Shown: piece by piece, positions 25,651-33,828 of the stretch
Layout of the letters: each line of letters begins with the position of its first letter
Position numbering within the stretch: position 1 is the stretch's first letter
Source of the DNA: JAEUOS01 sp046160545
GTDB taxonomy: Bacteria; Pseudomonadota; Gammaproteobacteria; Burkholderiales; JAEUOS01
Length of the DNA: 64,000 nt
Assembly: GCA_046160545.1 (NCBI GenBank)
Contig: JBJXGS010000322.1
Location: forward strand, 24,188-88,187
Direction: 5' to 3'
The notes under the pieces: model-generated
The model's input: only the letters and a program-made list of their open reading frames with translations
What the model was told of the DNA's origin: nothing
Databases searched by the model: none
Made by a program: the position numbers and the translations under genes

Positions 25651-26520
25651 TTAGGGGTTGAGTTCTCCGCCTTCGGGCCGCGAACCCCACATGCACCATG
25701 AGCGAGGTGCAACCGGAAACTGACGCGGTCTCTGCGCCTCGTTGGTGATCGTGCGCTGCTGGGTGGAATAAGCCCATGGCAGGCCATCAGGACCCGCGAT
25801 GTAGACAAAAGTGGCTGCCGAAACCGGGTCGCGGCCGGGACCAAACAGGGTTGCGATGCCGTTCTCGCGCAAGAAATACGTTGCCCGCATGATGTCGTCC
25901 ATGCTCGCAACCTGGAACGCAATGTGCCGCAGGCCGGGTCTCTTGGCTGCTATGAGTGCGATCCGGTGGTGAGCATCATCCAGGCGCAGGTAAGGTGCAT
26001 TGCCGATGCGGTCGGATACGCGCGCGCCGAGCCAGCCAGTCCAGAAGGCCTCGTCGCGCGCCGGCTCCGTGCTGCGCAGTCCCACTGCTGCAAGCCGTTC
26101 GACCCCGGCGGGGCGAATCGGCACAAACTCTGCGTCGGTGTCCCTGGCCGGCACGACCAGTTCAAGCTTGTTCCCGCTCGGGTCTGTCAGCATGACGAGC
26201 GAGGATACGTTGCGCACCGCACATTCGTCGCGCGTCCCCATGCGCACCGGATAGCCTGCCGCAGCAAGCCGCCCGGCCCCTGCTTTCAAGCCGGCTGGGT
26301 CAGCGACTTCGAGTCCCGTGGCCTGATCGGTGGAATCACCTTCGAAATAGACAACGGTGTGATGGCGCGTATCACTGCGCAAATAGACGGCGTGATGTGC
26401 GCCCGGCGCTCCCATACGGCCGACCTCCTGCAAGCCGGCAAAGCGGGTCGCGAAGCGAGCAGCGGCGTCGACGTTGGCCGTCCCCAGCCGGACGTAGCGC
26501 AGATCCTTGAGGGCAATCAT
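25651..26520 (-). CDS. VOC-family protein, extradiol-dioxygenase-like but lacking two metal ligands
   Basis: The product is 289 aa with two VOC modules, resembling type I extradiol dioxygenases (2,3-dihydroxybiphenyl dioxygenase group). Of the three metal ligands, only the middle one, His199 in LRHIAFQV, is present. The position normally occupied by the first histidine (SHVGLRTT in relatives) reads AAVGLRST (Ala145), and the glutamate before the YST motif reads WAYST (Ala250). Ring-cleavage activity is therefore doubtful. The C-terminal 30 residues beyond the fold are basic and Pro/Trp-containing. It is divergent from the dienelactone-hydrolase gene. Confidence 0.85.
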   Translation of the reverse strand: MIALKDLRYVRLGTANVDAAARFATRFAGLQEVGRMGAPGAHHAVYLRSDTRHHTVVYFEGDSTDQATGLEVADPAGLKAGAGRLAAAGYPVRMGTRDECAVRNVSSLVMLTDPSGNKLELVVPARDTDAEFVPIRPAGVERLAAVGLRSTEPARDEAFWTGWLGARVSDRIGNAPYLRLDDAHHRIALIAAKRPGLRHIAFQVASMDDIMRATYFLRENGIATLFGPGRDPVSAATFVYIAGPDGLPWAYSTQQRTITNEAQRPRQFPVAPRSWCMWGSRPEGGELNP

Positions 26521-26665
26521 CTATTTGCGAAAATTTACTGCAACATCCGGAACACAATGGCAAACGGAGTTTTGGCAAATCACCTCGGCGATTGCGCTAA
26601 GATATAACGGCACTCGACGCCTCTTTTTTGTTGTTTGAACTAGCATTTTAACGCGAGGATATTCC

Positions 26666-27334
26666 ATGGGCCAGACCATTCGCCTGACCGCTGCAGACGG
26701 ACACCAACTCGGCGCTTATCGCGCCGACCCGGTCGGGAAGCCACGCGGGGCAATCATCGTCATCCAGGAAATTTTTGGCGTCAACCAGCACATCCGCAAA
26801 GTTGCTGACGGTTATGCGGCCGAAGGTTACGTCGCAATCGCACCAGCACTATTCGACCGCATCCGCCCCGGAATTGAGGTCGGCTACTCGATGTCCGAGA
26901 TCCAGGAAGGCTTTGGCTACAAGTCCGCGTCGACCACAGAAAATGCGCTGGCTGACATCAGAGCTGCAGTAGCGGAGGGGGCGAAAGCGGGGAGGGTCGG
27001 CGTCGTCGGCTACTGCTGGGGAGGTTTTCTGTCCTGGATGAGCGCATCCCAGGTGTCCGGCATCGCGGCATCGGCACCGTACTATGGTGGAGGCATTCCG
27101 GATGCCGTGAGCGAAACCCCGCGCTGCCCAGTGATGATGCATTTTGGCGAAAAGGACAGCTACATCCCGATGGACGGAGTCGTGAAGGTCAGGGCACAGC
27201 ACCCGCAACATGCGGTGCACGTCTACGACGCCGACCATGGCTTCAATTGCGATGAACGCGGGTCGTGGCACGCGCCTTCAGCCCAACTGGCGCGCGAGCG
27301 CACGCTGGCTTTTTTCCGACAACACATCGGTTGA
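26666..27334 (+). CDS. Dienelactone hydrolase family protein
   Basis: The product is 222 aa, an alpha/beta hydrolase. The triad is Cys117 in GYCWGG, Asp164 in GEKDSYIP and His191 in ADHGF, the arrangement of carboxymethylenebutenolidase. In chlorocatechol or protoanemonin pathways such enzymes open dienelactones, but many homologues act on other esters. The GCGAGGA site before the ATG is a good ribosome-binding site. It lies at the end of the aromatic-catabolism-like region. Confidence 0.9.
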   Translation: MGQTIRLTAADGHQLGAYRADPVGKPRGAIIVIQEIFGVNQHIRKVADGYAAEGYVAIAPALFDRIRPGIEVGYSMSEIQEGFGYKSASTTENALADIRAAVAEGAKAGRVGVVGYCWGGFLSWMSASQVSGIAASAPYYGGGIPDAVSETPRCPVMMHFGEKDSYIPMDGVVKVRAQHPQHAVHVYDADHGFNCDERGSWHAPSAQLARERTLAFFRQHIG

Positions 27335-27382
27335 GCCGACCGGCCTCACCGGTCCAGCAGAGGCTGCCCCCGCGACCTTCCG

Positions 27383-28390
27383 CTAATGAGGAAGAAGCAG
27401 GTCCAGCGAGCGTTCGGCGAAGCGTGCAGCCTTGTCGCGCGAAGTCATCGACTGAAAGGTCGACTCGCTTTGTTCGATCAGTGCGCGCATTGAATCGGCA
27501 TCCGGGCATTGCGCCACGCGCAGCGCCAACGCAGCCGCCAGCGGCCCGGGCGCGCCCTCCAGGTAGGTCGACAGAAAACGTCGGCAGTCCTCGAGCGGGG
27601 AAGGATCCGGCGGCGGCTTGCCAGCAAACAGGTTGCCAAATAGACCCTTCCTGCCGCCTGCATTGCGCACCAGAGCGACGGTCAGGTTGTCGCCATTGCC
27701 AGCTGCTCGCCTGCGCGCCAGTTCTATCAGGCGATCGCAGGCGGCGGTGAGGCCTCTGTAGCCAACCAGTGCAGCCAGTTCACGCGACCGAAAATAGGCC
27801 CACATTCCATCCGAAGCGAGCAACAGGGTGTCCTGGGGCGCCAGCGTTTCGATGCCATCAAAAAGCACCTGCGGTGCTTCCGGGCCGCCCAGGCTCGAAT
27901 AGAGTTTGCTGCGATCGGGGTGCGTGGCAACGTCGTCCTCGGAAATCTTGCCTTGCTCAAGAAGGATTTCGACCATCGAATGGTCGACTGTACGGCGCAC
28001 GAATTTTCCGTCGCGAAACAAGTACAACCGGCTGTCGCCGCAATGCGCCCAGTCGATACGATGCTTCTGCGCCAGAGCGATCACGCAGGTCGAGCGTGGG
28101 TCGCGGTTGAAACCCTTGCCCGCGCGAGCCACGCGCTCATGTGCCGCCTGCATCATGCCCTTGAGCCAGTCGGTCGGTGCACCGGTGCCGGGCTCGAAGG
28201 ACTCGAAAACAGGCAGTACGGCGTCGACAACCGCCTGCGAGGCCAGCGCGCCGCCCATGTGCCCGCCCATGCCGTCGGCAAGTACGGCGATGACGGTATC
28301 CGGGTGGCGTGGGTGCGTCGCCAGCGCGACGCGATCCTGTTGCTCCTTGCGGTCGCCGATGTTCTCGGCGCTTGCAAACTCGTAGGCCAT
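27383..28390 (-). CDS. PP2C-type serine/threonine phosphatase with C-terminal extension
   Basis: The product is 335 aa from the ATG at 28390; the frame is open 45 codons upstream, but MAYEFASAENIGDRKEQQDR matches the PP2C start. Metal-binding aspartates are visible at Asp39 (ADGMGGHMGG), Asp119 (CGDSRLYLF), Asp194 (ASDGMW) and Asp234 (GNGDNLTVALV). The catalytic fold ends near residue 242; about 90 residues follow, including a helical part, without a recognised domain. No partner kinase gene is adjacent. It is divergent from the DUF6352 gene and convergent with the DLH gene. Confidence 0.9.
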   Translation of the reverse strand: MAYEFASAENIGDRKEQQDRVALATHPRHPDTVIAVLADGMGGHMGGALASQAVVDAVLPVFESFEPGTGAPTDWLKGMMQAAHERVARAGKGFNRDPRSTCVIALAQKHRIDWAHCGDSRLYLFRDGKFVRRTVDHSMVEILLEQGKISEDDVATHPDRSKLYSSLGGPEAPQVLFDGIETLAPQDTLLLASDGMWAYFRSRELAALVGYRGLTAACDRLIELARRRAAGNGDNLTVALVRNAGGRKGLFGNLFAGKPPPDPSPLEDCRRFLSTYLEGAPGPLAAALALRVAQCPDADSMRALIEQSESTFQSMTSRDKAARFAERSLDLLLPH

Positions 28391-28492
28391 CGAGGTTGTT
28401 GTTGTCGCGTGCGGCCGCGTGCGTGGGGTTGATCCTGCCGATACGCTACCATAACGCATTCCTCGTGTCTCGGCTCCTGGCGATTGCAACGC

Positions 28493-29542
28493 ATGCCGGA
28501 TTTCTGGCTCCACTCCGGCTTTCATCTCACTGAGCCGGGCGAAAACGGCGAGCGTCTCGTCACCGACGACTTGTTGCGTGCCTTCTGCGCACGACCTGAA
28601 TTGGCTCCGGTCGATGAGTCGTGCAGCAATGAAAGGGCTTTGTTCGCGTCACTCATGGAGGACCCGCGCGCAGCGGTCGGGGAGGCTCGCATCAATGAAA
28701 TCGCCGATGCCGACGCGCGCGACAACTACCGCATATTCCTGCGCTTTCGCGATCTGCTGGTACGCGCCGGCACGATCGAGCGCGCCTACTCGTCCCTGTT
28801 TGTCGCGGCCGACGGAACGGCGCTCGATTTCGCCACGCACGGCCTGCCACCCTTGTTCGCCGAACAACTCGCCCATATCGCCGTCCGCGCGGCGATCGAC
28901 CCGTGCGATGACCCATTGGTAGCGCGCGCAGCGGAGCTGTTCTTTCGCGACCAGCGTGCCAACGTCGATGAAGGCCAGGTGCTGCTTGCAGATCAGGAAA
29001 CGGTTGAGTTGAGCGCTCGACCAGACGACGGCAGGTATGGCAACCTTGGCCGACTCATCACCGAAGCCCAGACGCCGCTCAAGCGCATCGAGCTCGAAGT
29101 TTTGTCCGAGGCAAACGGCGCCACTTACTGGGCGCGCGACGAACGTCACGACACCGTGCTCGCCATACATTTCGGCCAAGCGGGGCTCAAGGCACTATGT
29201 AGCGTCATCGCCGCATGGGTGCTGCGCTTCCACGGCATCGCAACCGAAATCAGGCCGATACGATCGGTCGAGCGCGCCCGGCTGCGTTGGTTCACCGGAC
29301 TGGATCGGCACGCCACCCGCATACTCAATGCTCTCTATAATGGAGACTCCACCGCGAATGATGGTGATTCCGACGACGCGCAGTTGCTGGCTCTGCTGGA
29401 ATTGCGGGTTCCGTCTGGAGAAGCTGGCAACCTGCGTGCCGGAGAATCTTGTTATCTCGGTATCGCTATGGATCAGGACCGCGTCGTTCGCTTCAAACCG
29501 CAGAACCTGCTTCTAAATCTTCCCTTTCGCCGCGACGCATGA
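28493..29542 (+). CDS. DUF6352 family protein
   Basis: The product is 349 aa from the ATG at 28493; a TTG three codons upstream is possible. The MPDFWLHSGFHL start, VTDDLLRAF, PPLFAEQLAHI, AAELFFRDQRANVDEGQVLLADQE and TYWARDE segments fit an uncharacterised proteobacterial family I recognise as DUF6352. No catalytic motif, signal peptide or membrane segment is evident, so a cytosolic protein is likely. It overlaps the glycosylase gene by 4 bp, and its divergent neighbour is the PP2C phosphatase. Confidence 0.8.
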   Translation: MPDFWLHSGFHLTEPGENGERLVTDDLLRAFCARPELAPVDESCSNERALFASLMEDPRAAVGEARINEIADADARDNYRIFLRFRDLLVRAGTIERAYSSLFVAADGTALDFATHGLPPLFAEQLAHIAVRAAIDPCDDPLVARAAELFFRDQRANVDEGQVLLADQETVELSARPDDGRYGNLGRLITEAQTPLKRIELEVLSEANGATYWARDERHDTVLAIHFGQAGLKALCSVIAAWVLRFHGIATEIRPIRSVERARLRWFTGLDRHATRILNALYNGDSTANDGDSDDAQLLALLELRVPSGEAGNLRAGESCYLGIAMDQDRVVRFKPQNLLLNLPFRRDA

Positions 29543-30177
29543 GTTCATCCCCGGTAGTCAGTTCGCCGCCGTACTGGGACCAGGCCAAGCGCGAACTGAT
29601 CAAGTGCGACCGGGTACTGCGCAAGCTGATCCCTCATCATCCGGATGCCTGCCTGGTGTCGCGCGGCAACCCCTTCGTCACTCTGGCACGCTCGATCGTC
29701 GGCCAGCAGATCTCGGTCCCTGCGGCACAGGCAGTATGGGATCGCTTGACGGTCGCGATCCCGGACTTTCGCCCGGCCAAGGTTGCCCGGGTCCGCGTGG
29801 AACGGATGCGGGCCTGTGGACTCTCGCTGCGCAAGGCCGAGTACATTCATGATCTCGCGGCACACTTTCGCCAGGGCGGCATGGATATCAACGACTGGCG
29901 CAGCCTGGATGATGAAGCGGTTATTCAGGCGCTGACGCAAATCCGCGGTGTCGGCCGCTGGACAGCCGAAATGTTCCTCATTTTCAACCTGATGCGTCCG
30001 GATATCCTGCCGATCGACGACATCGGGCTTCAGCGCGCAGTCAGCCAGCATTACTTCGGCGGCGAGCCGGTCACGCGCGCGGAACTGCGCGAGGTTGGCG
30101 GCAATTGGGCGCCATGGCGTTCGGTCGGTGTCTGGTTCATGTGGCGCAGCCTGGATCCGATCGCCGTCGAGTACTAA
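29539..30177 (+). CDS. DNA-3-methyladenine glycosylase II-like (HhH-GPD)
   Basis: The product is 212 aa. It is a base-excision repair glycosylase of the AlkA/Mag1 type: NPFVTLARSIVGQQISVPAA is the family signature, the helix-hairpin-helix is TQIRGVGRWTAEMF (133-146), and the catalytic aspartate is Asp160 or Asp161 in LPIDDIGLQ. It lacks the N-terminal domain of E. coli AlkA and resembles the short Mag1 type. The ATG overlaps the DUF6352 stop. Confidence 0.92.
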   Translation: MSSSPVVSSPPYWDQAKRELIKCDRVLRKLIPHHPDACLVSRGNPFVTLARSIVGQQISVPAAQAVWDRLTVAIPDFRPAKVARVRVERMRACGLSLRKAEYIHDLAAHFRQGGMDINDWRSLDDEAVIQALTQIRGVGRWTAEMFLIFNLMRPDILPIDDIGLQRAVSQHYFGGEPVTRAELREVGGNWAPWRSVGVWFMWRSLDPIAVEY

Positions 30178-30199
30178 GAGCGGGGGAGGGGAGGGATTC

Positions 30200-31168
30200 A
30201 TGAGCAAGCCGGTGTTTCTCGAATTCGAGCAACCGCTCGCCGATCTCGAGGCTCAGATCGAGGAGTTGCGCTTCGCGCAAGGCGATTCTGCCGTGGCGAT
30301 TTCCAAAGAGGTCGACAAGCTGGTGCGCAAAAGCCAGACCTTGACCCGCGAGATCTATGCCAAGCTCACCCCCTGGCAGGTGTCGCAAGTCGCGCGCCAC
30401 CCGCAGCGCCCGTACACCCTTGATTACATCAACTCGATCTTCACCGACTTCGAGGAGTTGCACGGCGACCGCGCCTTCGCCGACGACGCGGCCATTGTGG
30501 GAGGCCTGGCGCGATTTGCCGGCCGCGCGTGCGTGGTTCTAGGACACCAGAAGGGCCGCGACACGCGCGAGCGGGCGCGGCGCAACTTCGGCATGCCGCG
30601 ACCTGAGGGGTATCGCAAGGCCCTGCGCCTGATGCGCCTGGCTGAGCGCTTCGAGTTGCCGCTGTTCTGTTTTGTGGATACGCCGGGTGCCTATCCCGGA
30701 GTCGGTGCCGAGGAACGCGGCCAATCGGAGGCGATCGGGCGCAATCTGTCGACCTTGGCCGAACTGCGTGTGCCAGTGATCGTGACCGTGATCGGCGAAG
30801 GGGGTTCGGGCGGCGCCCTGGCGATCGCCGTCGGTGATGTCGTGATGATGCTGCAATACGCAACCTATTCCGTGATTTCCCCGGAAGGCTGCGCCTCGAT
30901 CCTGTGGAAGAGCGCCGAACGCGCCGCCGACGCCGCAGAGACCCTGGGTATCACGGCCCAGCGCCTTAAGTCTCTCGGGTTGATCGACCGAATCATCACC
31001 GAGCCCCCGGGAGGCGCGCACCGCGATCCGCGCGCCATGGCCGACGCTGTCAAGAAAGCGATCGCCGATGCGCTGCGAGAGGTCTCCGGCGTCGCCATTG
31101 AAGAGTTGCTTGCGCGGCGTTACGAGCGCCTGATGCAGCATGGCCGCTTCGAGGAAACTCCCGCCTGA
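30200..31168 (+). CDS. accA: Acetyl-CoA carboxylase carboxyltransferase subunit alpha
   Basis: The product is 322 aa. AccA with AccD transfers the carboxyl group from biotin to acetyl-CoA, the committed step that feeds the FabD reaction. MSKPVFLEFEQPLADLEAQI at the N-terminus, GHQKGRDTRER, DTPGAYPGVGAEERGQ and GEGGSGGALAI are family signatures. The start follows a strong GGGGAGGG site. The 3' end overlaps tilS by 29 bp, with the accA-tilS order common in betaproteobacteria. Confidence 0.97.
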   Translation: MSKPVFLEFEQPLADLEAQIEELRFAQGDSAVAISKEVDKLVRKSQTLTREIYAKLTPWQVSQVARHPQRPYTLDYINSIFTDFEELHGDRAFADDAAIVGGLARFAGRACVVLGHQKGRDTRERARRNFGMPRPEGYRKALRLMRLAERFELPLFCFVDTPGAYPGVGAEERGQSEAIGRNLSTLAELRVPVIVTVIGEGGSGGALAIAVGDVVMMLQYATYSVISPEGCASILWKSAERAADAAETLGITAQRLKSLGLIDRIITEPPGGAHRDPRAMADAVKKAIADALREVSGVAIEELLARRYERLMQHGRFEETPA

Positions 31169-32174
31169 AAAATGGGCGACCATCCGCGCCGCTCTCAAGG
31201 CAGGGCTCGCGGACCTTTGCACGCGGTCAGGCCGCAATCTGGACATTGCAGTCGGATATTCGGGCGGGCTGGATTCGACCGTGCTGCTGGACGCCCTGGC
31301 GCGGCTTGCCCCGCGCGCCGAGTGGCAACTGCGCGCGGTCCACGTAAACCACGGCCTCTCCCCACACGCTTGCGACTGGCAGGCACACTGCGCGAACGCA
31401 TGCGCCAAACGCGGGATTCCCTTCTTCAACAGCACGATAACGGTCAGTCGCGCCCCGCGCACCAGCCTTGAGGAAGAGGCGCGACGCGAGCGCTATCGCG
31501 TCCTCAACGGCAGCGGGGCCGATGTCGTGGCACTTGCCCATCACGCCAATGACCAGGCCGAGACCATCCTGCTGCAACTTCTACGCGGTGCCGGCCCGCA
31601 CGGAATATCGGCAATGCCGCGCCTGCGGGTCGAAGCAGGTAAGCCATGGACCTGGCGCCCGCTGCTGGAACTACCGCGCACCGTGCTTGAAACCTATGCG
31701 CACAGCGCGGGGCTCGCCTGGATCGAGGACCAGAGCAATGCAGACCTGGATTTGCGGCGCAATTTCGTGAGGCACCGCGTGCTGCCGCTTCTTGCACAGG
31801 CATTTCCGGCACCGGTGCAAACCCTGGCTCGGGCAGCAAACTTGCAGGCCGAGGCAGCCGAGTTGATTTCCAGTATGGCACGCGACGACCTGGAAGCCGT
31901 GCGCCGCGAAAACGCGCTGGATTGCGATGCGCTGGCTAGGTACTCCCGGGTTCGCCAGTCCAACCTGCTGCGCGAATGGATCGCCCAGGCCGGCCTGCGT
32001 GCCCCCTCCGCCGCGCGCTTGAACGCCCTTCAAGTCAGCCTCGCCGGACGCGCCGGCAAATTGCGCTGGGAGCACGCCGGCTGGCTGGTGCTCGCGCGAC
32101 GCAAACGCTTGTTTCTGGTTAGTGCGGATGATCTCCAGGGCATAGAACGCGTGTCTGGAAAGGTGGGCCTCTGA
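31140..32174 (+). CDS. tilS: tRNA(Ile)-lysidine synthase (short form)
   Basis: The product is 344 aa. TilS converts C34 of the CAU anticodon of tRNA-Ile to lysidine. The PP-loop is YSGGLDS (40-46), followed by HVNHGLSPHA and AHHANDQAETILLQLLRG. E. coli TilS is about 430 aa; here the C-terminal TilS_C-type domain appears missing, as the sequence ends soon after the substrate-binding region. Short TilS forms exist in other bacteria. It overlaps the accA 3' end. Confidence 0.93.
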   Translation: MAASRKLPPEKWATIRAALKAGLADLCTRSGRNLDIAVGYSGGLDSTVLLDALARLAPRAEWQLRAVHVNHGLSPHACDWQAHCANACAKRGIPFFNSTITVSRAPRTSLEEEARRERYRVLNGSGADVVALAHHANDQAETILLQLLRGAGPHGISAMPRLRVEAGKPWTWRPLLELPRTVLETYAHSAGLAWIEDQSNADLDLRRNFVRHRVLPLLAQAFPAPVQTLARAANLQAEAAELISSMARDDLEAVRRENALDCDALARYSRVRQSNLLREWIAQAGLRAPSAARLNALQVSLAGRAGKLRWEHAGWLVLARRKRLFLVSADDLQGIERVSGKVGL

Positions 32175-32180
32175 TATAAT
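32172..32180 (+). promoter_or_regulatory. Extended -10 promoter for ndk
   Basis: TGA-TATAAT at 32172-32180 is a perfect extended -10 element that overlaps the tilS stop codon. The ndk ATG is 63 bp downstream. No strong -35 is present at 16-18 bp, as is usual for this promoter class. Confidence 0.65.
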
Positions 32181-32242
32181 TTCGGGCTGTCCCGATCGCC
32201 GTTTGGCGATTCCAATTCCTTCATTCTTTGGAGTTTTTTCTC

Positions 32243-32668
32243 ATGGCTCGCGAGCGCACCCTTTCGATCATCAAGCCCGATGCAGTGGCCAAAAACGTGA
32301 TCGGCAAGATCTACCAGCGCTTCGAGGACGCCGGTCTTGCCGTTATCGCTGCGCGCTTGATGCATTTGTCCCGCAGCCAGGCCGAGGGCTTCTACGCGGT
32401 GCATCGCGAGCGGCCATTTTTCAAGGACCTGGTTGAATTCATGATCTCCGGACCGGTCATGGTGCAGGTGCTGGAGGGCGAAAATGCCATCGCACGCAAT
32501 CGCGACTTGATGGGTGCGACTGATCCGCGCAAAGCCGCCGCCGGCACGATCCGCGCCGATTTTGCCGATTCAATCGACGCCAATGCCGTGCACGGCTCCG
32601 ATGGTCCGGATACCGCTCGCGACGAGATCGCCTACTTTTTCGCGTCCCTGAACGTCCACTCGCGCTAG
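32243..32668 (+). CDS. ndk: Nucleoside diphosphate kinase
   Basis: The product is 141 aa. Ndk balances nucleoside triphosphates through a phosphohistidine intermediate at His117 in NAVHGSDG. The N-terminal ERTLSIIKPDAVAKN is diagnostic, and the length is standard. The ATG at 32243 was chosen over an in-frame ATG at 32228 because TTTGGAG lies before the family start. It is followed after 15 bp by rlmN, the classical ndk-rlmN-pilF order. Confidence 0.97.
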   Translation: MARERTLSIIKPDAVAKNVIGKIYQRFEDAGLAVIAARLMHLSRSQAEGFYAVHRERPFFKDLVEFMISGPVMVQVLEGENAIARNRDLMGATDPRKAAAGTIRADFADSIDANAVHGSDGPDTARDEIAYFFASLNVHSR

Positions 32669-32683
32669 GCTCGTGCCGGACCG

Positions 32684-33805
32684 ATGCCGACCAATCTCCT
32701 CGATCTAGACGGCCCGTCGCTGCGCGCCTGGTTTGCGGAGCGCGGGCACAAGGCGTTTCGCGCACGCCAGGTCTGCAAATGGATGCATCAGCGCCTGGTC
32801 GATGACTTCGAACAGATGACTGATCTGGCCCGCGAATTGCGCGAGCAACTCGCCGCCCAGGCATCGATCGTGGAGCCGCAGGTGATCAGCGACAAGACGG
32901 CAGCCGATGGGACGCGCAAGTGGCTCTTCGCAGCCGGGACCGGCAACGCGGTCGAGGCCGTGTTCATCCCCGAAGAACAGCGCGGGACACTGTGCGTTTC
33001 CACGCAAGCCGGGTGCGCCGTGGACTGCGCTTTCTGTTCGACCGGGAAGCAGGGTTTCGCTCGCAATTTGACAGTCGCCGAAATCGTCGGCCAGCTGCGA
33101 CATGCCAATCGTGCCTTGCGCTCTCCGGCCAGTGAACGGCCGGTTACAAACGTGGTGCTGATGGGCATGGGGGAGCCTTTGCTCAACTTTGACAACACGA
33201 TCGCAGCCTTGCGCGTAATGCTGGACGATGATGCCTACGGTCTGTCTCGACGTCGAGTGACGCTTTCGACGTCGGGCGTGGTTCCGATGATGGACAGACT
33301 GGCGCAAGCCTGTCCGGTAGCCCTCGCAGTATCGCTGCACGCTCCCAATGACCGCCTGCGCGACGAGCTGGTGCCGCTCAACCGCAAGTTTCCACTGGCT
33401 GAACTCATGGCGGCCTGTCAGCGCTACCTGCCATACGCACCACGAGATTTCGTGACATTCGAATATGTAATGCTCGATGGTGTCAACGATAGTGATGCCC
33501 AGGCGCGGGAGCTGCTTGCACTGACACGCGACGTCCCTTGCAAGTTCAACCTGATCCCGTTCAATCCGTTCTCGGTATCGAATACCCGCATCGCGCTGCG
33601 GCGCTCCCCCGCGGCTCGCATACGGCAGTTCGCCCAAGTTCTGGCGGCATCTGGCAAGGTAGTGACCACGCGCAAGACCCGCGGCGACGATATCGACGCG
33701 GCCTGCGGGCAGTTGGCCGGCTCGGTCGCGGACCGCACCGCCCGTGTGGTCCGACTGGAGCGACGTGATTCCGGTTTGCCTTCCGGCCACGCTGCCTTGG
33801 CCTGA
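32684..33805 (+). CDS. rlmN: Dual-specificity rRNA/tRNA adenine-C2 methyltransferase
   Basis: The product is 373 aa, a radical-SAM enzyme that methylates A2503 of 23S rRNA and A37 of some tRNAs. The 4Fe-4S cluster cysteines are Cys111, Cys115 and Cys118 (CAVDCAFC). The GMGEPLLN and FNLIPFNPF segments are family hallmarks, and a methyl-carrying cysteine is expected in the C-terminal CGQL segment. The length is normal. Confidence 0.96.
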   Translation: MPTNLLDLDGPSLRAWFAERGHKAFRARQVCKWMHQRLVDDFEQMTDLARELREQLAAQASIVEPQVISDKTAADGTRKWLFAAGTGNAVEAVFIPEEQRGTLCVSTQAGCAVDCAFCSTGKQGFARNLTVAEIVGQLRHANRALRSPASERPVTNVVLMGMGEPLLNFDNTIAALRVMLDDDAYGLSRRRVTLSTSGVVPMMDRLAQACPVALAVSLHAPNDRLRDELVPLNRKFPLAELMAACQRYLPYAPRDFVTFEYVMLDGVNDSDAQARELLALTRDVPCKFNLIPFNPFSVSNTRIALRRSPAARIRQFAQVLAASGKVVTTRKTRGDDIDAACGQLAGSVADRTARVVRLERRDSGLPSGHAALA

Positions 33806-33828
33806 ATTAACTCCACGACGAGGCGATC

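Noticed and set aside
27338..27354. Short hairpin (GACCGG/CCGGTC) between the DLH and PP2C genes as a bidirectional terminator
   Set aside because: Six-bp stem without a T tract; too weak to call.
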